DNA from: SW-9-67-25 sp964471665
GTDB lineage: Archaea; Halobacteriota; Halobacteria; Halobacteriales; Haloarculaceae
Length of the DNA: 10,249 nucleotides
Assembly: GCA_964471665.1 (NCBI GenBank)
Contig: CAYYHG010000102.1
Span: 1-10,249, forward strand
Direction of reading: 5' to 3'
Numbering within the stretch: the first letter of the stretch is position 1; each line of letters opens with the position of its first letter. Both the position numbers and the translations under genes were made by a program. This document shows, piece by piece, positions 5,966-10,249 of this stretch. The notes under the pieces were generated by a model. It saw only the letters and a program-made list of their open reading frames with translations, was not told where the DNA came from and did not search any database.

Positions 5966-6045
5966 ATACTGTCGGCTATAACTTCGTGAAGATATTCGGC
6001 ACCCCGGGGTGCCGATACTGCTCACGGGCTTATAGCCGACAGTAT
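5966..6045. repeat. 80-bp palindromic foldback element (MITE-like) with 16-bp perfect arms
   Basis: The left arm atactgtcggctataa (5966-5981) and right arm ttatagccgacagtat (6030-6045) are perfect inverted copies. In the centre, cggcaccccggggtgccg (5997-6014) is a perfect 18-bp palindrome. Both share the same centre, between 6005 and 6006, so the whole 80 bp is one hairpin or cruciform with no loop. The intervening 15-base segments pair only partly (for example cgtga with tcacg). I see no convincing target-site duplication. It lies 24 bp past the exchanger stop. It could be a miniature inverted-repeat transposable element left by an insertion sequence, or a structured 3' end for the exchanger mRNA. 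Confidence 0.75.
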
Positions 6046-6288
6046 CACTGCTCTCGTCCGAGTGCCGGCGCGAAAGCCGAGAGCGAGGTCCGCGGGGATG
6101 GGCGGCGGAGCAGATGTCGATCACCGGGGATCGTCCGCTCGCCGACAGAGTCGAGACGGTCGGGCCCAAACCCGGCGTCTCGCAGTGTCTGCTCGGTGCG
6201 ATCGCGATCGCGCGGTGACCGGCGTTCGCCGGACGTGAGACCGAAATGACAGCGTACGAGAGGGCGGCAACCCGGTCCGGGACCCGTT
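6046..6288. other. Gene-free stretch between the palindromic element and the cofH promoter
   Basis: About 243 bp in which I recognise no gene. Open frames cross it on both strands (to 6249 on plus, from 6319 on minus) but their translations are rich in Arg, Ser and Pro and resemble no family. Two small symmetric sites occur: the palindrome gcgatcgcgatcgc (6199-6212) and the hairpin ccggcg-tt-cgccgg (6219-6232). Either could be a regulatory site for cofH or chance in GC-rich DNA. Confidence 0.5.
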
Positions 6289-6297
6289 CGTTTTTAT
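6289..6297 (+). promoter_or_regulatory. TATA box of cofH
   Basis: The run cgtttttat is the only strong AT-rich element before cofH and is centred about 27 nt before the ATG at 6321, predicting a leaderless transcript. It decides the start: ATG codons at 6246 and 6309 are upstream of, or too close to, this box. Confidence 0.65.
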
Positions 6298-6320
6298 CCC
6301 GGCGGTGGATGGAACCCACA

Positions 6321-7673
6321 ATGACAGGTCACTCCCTCGCGGTCAACGTTCCCCGCGGCGAGTTCGCGTTCTCCCAGCGGCCGGAGACCGACCAGGCCTT
6401 CGAGAACGCACTGGCGAAAGCCCGCGCCGGGACGCGTCTCACAGTCGCCGACGGGATCGAACTCCTCACGACCGGGACCGACAGCGACGGCGTCGACCGC
6501 CGCCGCAAGGAACAGGTCCTCGAGGCCGCCGACCGCCGCCGCGCCGAGGTCGTCGGCGACGAGGTGACGGTGGTCGCCAACCTCAACAACAACGTCACCA
6601 CCGCCTGCAACACGGGCTGTCTGTTCTGTAACTTCAAGGACCGCTCCGATCAGTTCCTCGCCGAGAACGACACCGACCACCCGGGCTTTACCAAGACGCC
6701 CAGCCAGTCCCGGGACATCGTCGAGCGCGCGCTGGACCGGGGCGTCTACGAGGTGACCTCGGTGTCGGGTCTCCATCCCGCGTTCGCGCTCGACGCCGAA
6801 CACCGCGAGGTGCTGGAGGCGAGCACTCGTGGCGACCGCAACTACAAACCGCCCGAACGCTACGAGGTCGACCCCGGGAACTACTGCGAACAGATCCGCG
6901 CGATGGACGTCGGCGGCGTCCACGTCCACTCGATAACACCCGAGGAAGCCTACCACGCCCGTCGGGGGACCGACTGGTCCTACGAGGAAGTGTACGGCCG
7001 ACTGGCCCAGGCCGGTCTCGACTCGGTGCCGGGGACCGCCGCCGAGATTCTCGTCGACGAGGTGCGCGAGGTGATCTGTCCGGGCAAGATTCGCTCCGAG
7101 GAGTGGGTCGAGGCGATGGAGGCGGCCGCGGCGGTCGGCCTGCCGATGACCGCGACCATCATGTACGGCCACGTCGAGAACGAGGCCCACCGCGTCCGTC
7201 ACCTGGAGGTCATCCGCGACCTGCAGGACCGCACCGGCAACATCACCGAGTTCGTCCCGCTCTCCTTTGTCCACCCGGACACGCCACTCCACGAACGCGG
7301 CATGGTCGAGTCCGGCGCCACCCGCCACGAGGACGAACTGATGATCGCCGTCTCGCGGCTCTTCCTGGACAACGTCGAGCACATCCAGTCCTCGTGGGTG
7401 AAGTACGGCGACGCCGAGGGGCTGAAGATGCTGACCTGTGGCGCCGACGACTTCATGGGAACGATCCTCTCCGAGGAGATCACGAAGCGCGCGGGCGGGG
7501 ACTTCGGCGAGTATCGCTCTTTCCGGGAGTACGTCGACATGATCACCGCCATCGGGCGGGTGCCAGTCGAGCGCTCGACTGACTACACCGAGCGACGCCG
7601 GATCGACCCCGAGGAGACGCCCATCGGTCCCGAACTCGGCCCGCGTGCGGACGGGACCCCGCTCGTCGAGTGA
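6321..7673 (+). CDS. cofH: Fo synthase subunit CofH (radical SAM; 5-amino-6-ribitylaminouracil--tyrosine 4-hydroxyphenyl transferase)
   Basis: A 450-residue radical SAM enzyme. The cluster motif NVTTACNTGCLFCNF has C96, C100 and C103 (CX3CX2C). SAM- and substrate-region landmarks follow: EVTSVSGLHPAFALD, GVHVHSITPEEAYHARRG, PGTAAEILVDEVREVICPGKI, MTATIMYGHVE and FVPLSFVHPDTPL. The family joins the phenol part of tyrosine to 5-amino-6-ribitylaminouracil; CofG then cyclises the product to Fo, the deazaflavin of coenzyme F420. It is distinguished from the related menaquinone enzymes MqnE/MqnC by its overall CofH-like pattern and by having cofG next door. The start is chosen from the TATA box; the protein begins MTGHSLAVNVPRGEFAFS. 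Its stop is one base from the stop of convergent cofG. Confidence 0.94.
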   Translation: MTGHSLAVNVPRGEFAFSQRPETDQAFENALAKARAGTRLTVADGIELLTTGTDSDGVDRRRKEQVLEAADRRRAEVVGDEVTVVANLNNNVTTACNTGCLFCNFKDRSDQFLAENDTDHPGFTKTPSQSRDIVERALDRGVYEVTSVSGLHPAFALDAEHREVLEASTRGDRNYKPPERYEVDPGNYCEQIRAMDVGGVHVHSITPEEAYHARRGTDWSYEEVYGRLAQAGLDSVPGTAAEILVDEVREVICPGKIRSEEWVEAMEAAAAVGLPMTATIMYGHVENEAHRVRHLEVIRDLQDRTGNITEFVPLSFVHPDTPLHERGMVESGATRHEDELMIAVSRLFLDNVEHIQSSWVKYGDAEGLKMLTCGADDFMGTILSEEITKRAGGDFGEYRSFREYVDMITAIGRVPVERSTDYTERRRIDPEETPIGPELGPRADGTPLVE

Positions 7674-7674
7674 G

Positions 7675-8841
7675 CTACACCGTAGGGGCGCCGTCCTCGA
7701 CGACCGCCCGGTAGCGCCTCCCGGCCTCGCTCTCGCTCGTCAGCGCGTCGCGGATCCGTCCCGAAATCCACGCGTTGCCGGCCGCCCCGCCCCCGGGTGC
7801 CACCGCGGGCGTCCCGTCGAAGGGCTCGCTCCTGCACTCCGCGGGCAGGAACCGCTCGTAGACCGGAAGTCGCTCGCGCAGGGGGACGCCCGCGTGGTCG
7901 GCAATGTCCCGGAGCGACTCGAGGGCCGGCCACGCGTAGTCGGGGTTGATGTGGTCGTCGGTCACCGGCGAGACACCGCCCAGGTCGTCGATGCCACAAT
8001 CCACGACCTCGCGGGCCGGCGCGAGGTTCGGCGGGACCTGCACCGACACCTCCCCGGGGAGGCCGGCACGCGCCATCGCCACGGCACGCCGGAGTGTCGA
8101 CAGGTCGGGCGAGCCGCCGTGCCAGCGCTCGTTCTCGGCGACCGGCTGGACGATGACCTCCTGGATGTGCCCGTACCGCTCGTGCATCTCCCGTATCGCG
8201 AGGAGACTCTCGGCGCGGTCGCGCCAGTCCTCGCCGATACCCACGAGGATGCCTGTCGTGAACGGGACGCCGAGTTCGCCAGCGACACGGAGCGTGTTGA
8301 GCCGCTGGCCCGGCGACTTGACACGCGGCCCGCTGTGGGCGGCCACGTCCGCGGTCGTCTCGAGCATCACACCCATGCTCGCGTTGACGTCCGCGACGGC
8401 GGCCATCTGTTCGCGCGTCTGGTCGCCCGGGTTCGCGTGAGGGAGCAGTCCCTCCGCCAGCGTGAGTTCGCAGACCTCCCGGAGGTAGGTGTGGATCGAG
8501 TCGTGACCCCACTCGGCGAGCTGGTCGTGGATCGCCGTGTAGCGGTCGTCGGGGTCGTCGCCGAACGTGAACAGGGCCTCGGTACATCCGGCCTCGGCGC
8601 CCGTCTGCACGACGTCGCGGACGTCCGCGGGCGACATGAGCGTCGCCTCGCCCGGCGGGTCGAAGTACGTGCAGTACGTGCAGGTGTACCGGCACGCCGT
8701 CGTCAGCGGGACGAACACGTTCCGACAGAAGGAGAGTTCGTCTGCCGACTCGACGTCCCCGGGAGTGACCGAGAGCAGGCGCTCGACCTCGTCGTCGTCG
8801 ACCGGAACGTCGATGTCGTACTCGTCGGCGCCGGGGAACAC
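7675..8841 (-). CDS. cofG: Fo synthase subunit CofG (radical SAM; 7,8-didemethyl-8-hydroxy-5-deazariboflavin synthase)
   Basis: A 388-residue radical SAM protein with the cluster motif TTACRYTCTYCTYF (C50, C54, C57; CX3CX2C). Other landmarks are FTFGDDPDDRY, PHANPGD, SMGVMLETTADVAAHSGPRVKSPGQRL, TTGILVGIGEDWRDR, QEVIVQPVAENERWHG, PPNLAP and GIDDLGGVSPVTDDHINPDYAWP, all typical of CofG. It completes Fo synthesis from the CofH product. Start choice: the frame is open to a GTG at 8901, but an AT-rich promoter box at 8865-8872 would then lie inside the gene. GTG at 8841 is about 27 nt from that box and gives the N-terminus (M)FPGADEYDIDVPVDDDEVERLLS, which fits the family from memory. The longer form (408 residues) remains possible. 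It is downstream of the helicase gene on the same strand. Confidence 0.93.
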   Translation of the reverse strand: MFPGADEYDIDVPVDDDEVERLLSVTPGDVESADELSFCRNVFVPLTTACRYTCTYCTYFDPPGEATLMSPADVRDVVQTGAEAGCTEALFTFGDDPDDRYTAIHDQLAEWGHDSIHTYLREVCELTLAEGLLPHANPGDQTREQMAAVADVNASMGVMLETTADVAAHSGPRVKSPGQRLNTLRVAGELGVPFTTGILVGIGEDWRDRAESLLAIREMHERYGHIQEVIVQPVAENERWHGGSPDLSTLRRAVAMARAGLPGEVSVQVPPNLAPAREVVDCGIDDLGGVSPVTDDHINPDYAWPALESLRDIADHAGVPLRERLPVYERFLPAECRSEPFDGTPAVAPGGGAAGNAWISGRIRDALTSESEAGRRYRAVVEDGAPTV

Positions 8842-8864
8842 GCCCCACTGTCTACTCCCGACGG

Positions 8865-8872
8865 GCAAAAAG
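8865..8872 (-). promoter_or_regulatory. Probable TATA box of cofG
   Basis: On the minus strand the run ctttttgc is centred about 27 nt before GTG 8841, matching haloarchaeal leaderless promoters. It lies in the 75-bp gap after the helicase stop, so cofG need not depend on helicase transcription. Confidence 0.5.
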
Positions 8873-8916
8873 CGCTCGCTTCGGTCGGGGCCAGTGTTCA
8901 CTCGCGGGACAGGTCG

Positions 8917-10249
8917 CTATCGCGCCCACTCGACCATCCGCCGGTAGGTGTCGTCGGTCGCGAGCGCCTCGGTGTCACCGACGAGGACGAGCGCCTTCTT
9001 CGCACGCGTCAGCGCCACGTTCACCCGCCGGTAGTCTTCGAAGATCGGACTCTCTAGATCCTCGGTCGCGACAAAGGAGATGACGATCACCTCCCGGCTC
9101 GACCCCTGGAACCGGTCGACCGTATCGACCGCGACCCCCTGCGGGACGCGTTTCGTGATTTCGGCGACCTGTGCCCGGTACGGAGCGATGACGCCGACGT
9201 CGACCGGCGGGACGCCCGCCTCCAGATACGACCTGACCGTCCTGTCGACGGCGTCTGCCTCGGCGGGGTTGGTGTTGCCCTCTGCCCGGCCGTCGGGGTC
9301 GACGAACGCGACCCGCTCGCGCAGGTGTCCCGGCAGCGCCGCCGTGTCGACGCCGGGGAGGTACCCGACCTCCTGTGCGGCGACCGCGCCGGTCGCAGGC
9401 CGCAACTGTCCGTCGTAGAACTCCCGCGACGCGAACGCCTGGATGCGCTGGGCCATCCGGTACTGGCGGTCGAGCAACACGCTCGCCTCGGGGTAGGACT
9501 CGATCATGCGCTCGAAGAGGCTCCGGCCCAGGTCCGCGACCGCACCGTCCCCGGAGTCGTCGGCCCGGACCACCGGCGGGAGCTGGTGGTGGTCGCCCAC
9601 GAGCACGAACCGGTCGGCGAGCGTCGTCGCCGCGAGCGTTCCCGGTTCCGTGAGCTGGCCGGCCTCGTCGACGACCGCGGCGTCGAAGGACTGCTCGCGC
9701 ATGACCCGCGAGCCACAGGACGCTGTCGTCGCCGCCACGACGTCGGCGTCCAGGAGCCGGTCGGCACACGCCCCGGGGTCGCCGGCCGTCTCCAGCCGGT
9801 AGGCCTGCATGTCCTCCCGGACGCCGCTCTCGGTGCCCTTCCGGACGATGTCCTCGAATCCCTGGGCTTGCAGCGCCGCCATCGCGTTGTCGACCGCACG
9901 GTTGGTGAACGCGGAGAGCAACACCCGATCCCCGCGCTCGACCAGCGCACGGACGATGTGTGCCAGCGTGTAGGTCTTGCCTGTCCCCGGCGGTCCGTGG
10001 ACGAGTGCGAGGTCCTCGGCCCCGACAGCGAGCCGGATTGCCCGGTCCTGGGCGGCGTTGTTGTCGACGAACGTCGCGTCGACGTCCCGGAACACGGGAT
10101 CGCGCCGCTCGAAGAGGAGGTCCTTCCACTCCGGGGGCTGTGTCAGGACGGCGTCGTGCAGCGCCGTGAGCATCCGGTCGGTGCTCAGCTCCGAGGGGTA
10201 GACGTCGATCCTGCGGAGGTCGACCGGTTCGTCCGCTGTGACGACGACC
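8917..10249 (-). CDS. Superfamily 1 helicase of the UPF1/Dna2-like group, C-terminal part; 5' end outside the window
   Basis: The frame stays open to the right edge, so the ATG at 10173 is probably internal and about 443 residues are visible. All SF1 helicase motifs are present: motif I GPPGTGKT (nt 9973-9996), Ia SAFTNRAVDNAM, II VVDEAGQ (DEAGQ at 9655-9669), III LVGDHHQLPPV, IV LDRQYRM, V VDTVDRFQGSSREVIVIS and VI RRVNVALTRAKKALVLVGD (around 9001-9030). The DEAGQ and QYRM forms place it with UPF1-like SF1B enzymes (UPF1, IGHMBP2, Dna2), which move 5' to 3' on single-stranded nucleic acid. The core is intact, so ATPase activity is expected. The missing N-terminus would decide whether a nuclease or other DNA-binding domain is attached, as in Dna2. 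It ends at MVEWAR with TGA, 75 bp before cofG. Confidence 0.9.
   Translation of the reverse strand, partial: VVVTADEPVDLRRIDVYPSELSTDRMLTALHDAVLTQPPEWKDLLFERRDPVFRDVDATFVDNNAAQDRAIRLAVGAEDLALVHGPPGTGKTYTLAHIVRALVERGDRVLLSAFTNRAVDNAMAALQAQGFEDIVRKGTESGVREDMQAYRLETAGDPGACADRLLDADVVAATTASCGSRVMREQSFDAAVVDEAGQLTEPGTLAATTLADRFVLVGDHHQLPPVVRADDSGDGAVADLGRSLFERMIESYPEASVLLDRQYRMAQRIQAFASREFYDGQLRPATGAVAAQEVGYLPGVDTAALPGHLRERVAFVDPDGRAEGNTNPAEADAVDRTVRSYLEAGVPPVDVGVIAPYRAQVAEITKRVPQGVAVDTVDRFQGSSREVIVISFVATEDLESPIFEDYRRVNVALTRAKKALVLVGDTEALATDDTYRRMVEWAR

Noticed and set aside
6199..6212. gcgatcgcgatcgc palindrome as an operator for cofH
   Set aside because: It is low in complexity, nearly 80 bp from the TATA box, and expected by chance in GC-rich DNA.
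4789..6249. 486-codon plus-strand frame over the exchanger
   Set aside because: It is a shifted frame of the exchanger gene, rich in Arg/Gly/His with no hydrophobic pattern, while the other frame has clear CaCA repeats.
5864..6319. Minus-strand frame of 151 codons across the palindromic element
   Set aside because: It runs antisense into the exchanger and through the palindrome, with no family resemblance. Similar peptides on both strands merely reflect the inverted repeat.
8842..8901. Longer cofG start at GTG 8901
   Set aside because: It would bury the AT-rich promoter box inside the gene; GTG 8841 fits the spacing and the family N-terminus. The longer form is kept only as an alternative.
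1..10249. A defence, toxin-antitoxin or other new multi-gene system
   Set aside because: Every sizeable gene falls in a known housekeeping or transport family, and no unexplained gene cluster remains.

Overview
The window looks like chromosomal DNA from a halophilic archaeon (class Halobacteria). It is very GC-rich, with strong G/C bias at third codon positions. Its proteins are acidic, rich in Asp and Glu. Several genes start leaderless, with an AT-rich box about 27 nt before the start codon. The gene set also fits: archaeosine tRNA modification, F420 cofactor synthesis, archaeal-type purS/purQ/purC, and a small acidic haloarchaeal protein of the MGFGSYDESEQ type. I cannot name the genus.

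Layout. 1-1895 (+): the 3' part of arcS (archaeosine synthase, cut by the left edge), then raSEA, its radical SAM partner. Together they convert preQ0 in tRNA to archaeosine. 1896-2103: a gene-free convergent gap. 2104-3121 (-): purS then purQ, two of the three subunits of FGAM synthase; purL is not in the window. A 28-codon reading frame exactly fills the gap between them. 3295-3480 (+): a 61-residue acidic protein, divergent from purS. 3488-3552: a 13-bp tandem repeat between convergent genes. 3559-4596 (-): purC (SAICAR synthase).

4597-6320 is the most accessory-looking part. It holds a decayed partial copy of a cation/Ca2+ exchanger gene, an intact CaCA-family exchanger immediately after it (overlapping by one base, with a strong Shine-Dalgarno), an 80-bp perfectly centred palindromic element with 16-bp perfect terminal arms, and about 245 bp without a gene. 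By eye this stretch is less GC-rich than its surroundings.

6321-8841: cofH (+) and cofG (-), the two radical SAM enzymes that together make Fo, the chromophore of coenzyme F420. They are tail to tail with one base between their stop codons. 8917-10249 (-): the C-terminal part of a UPF1/Dna2-like SF1 helicase, cut by the right edge.

Most of the window is ordinary housekeeping. I see no defence system, CRISPR array, rRNA or tRNA gene. The items most worth a second look are the palindromic element, the exchanger gene fragment, the 13-bp tandem repeat, the purS/purQ bridging frame, and the 1-bp convergent cofH/cofG junction.
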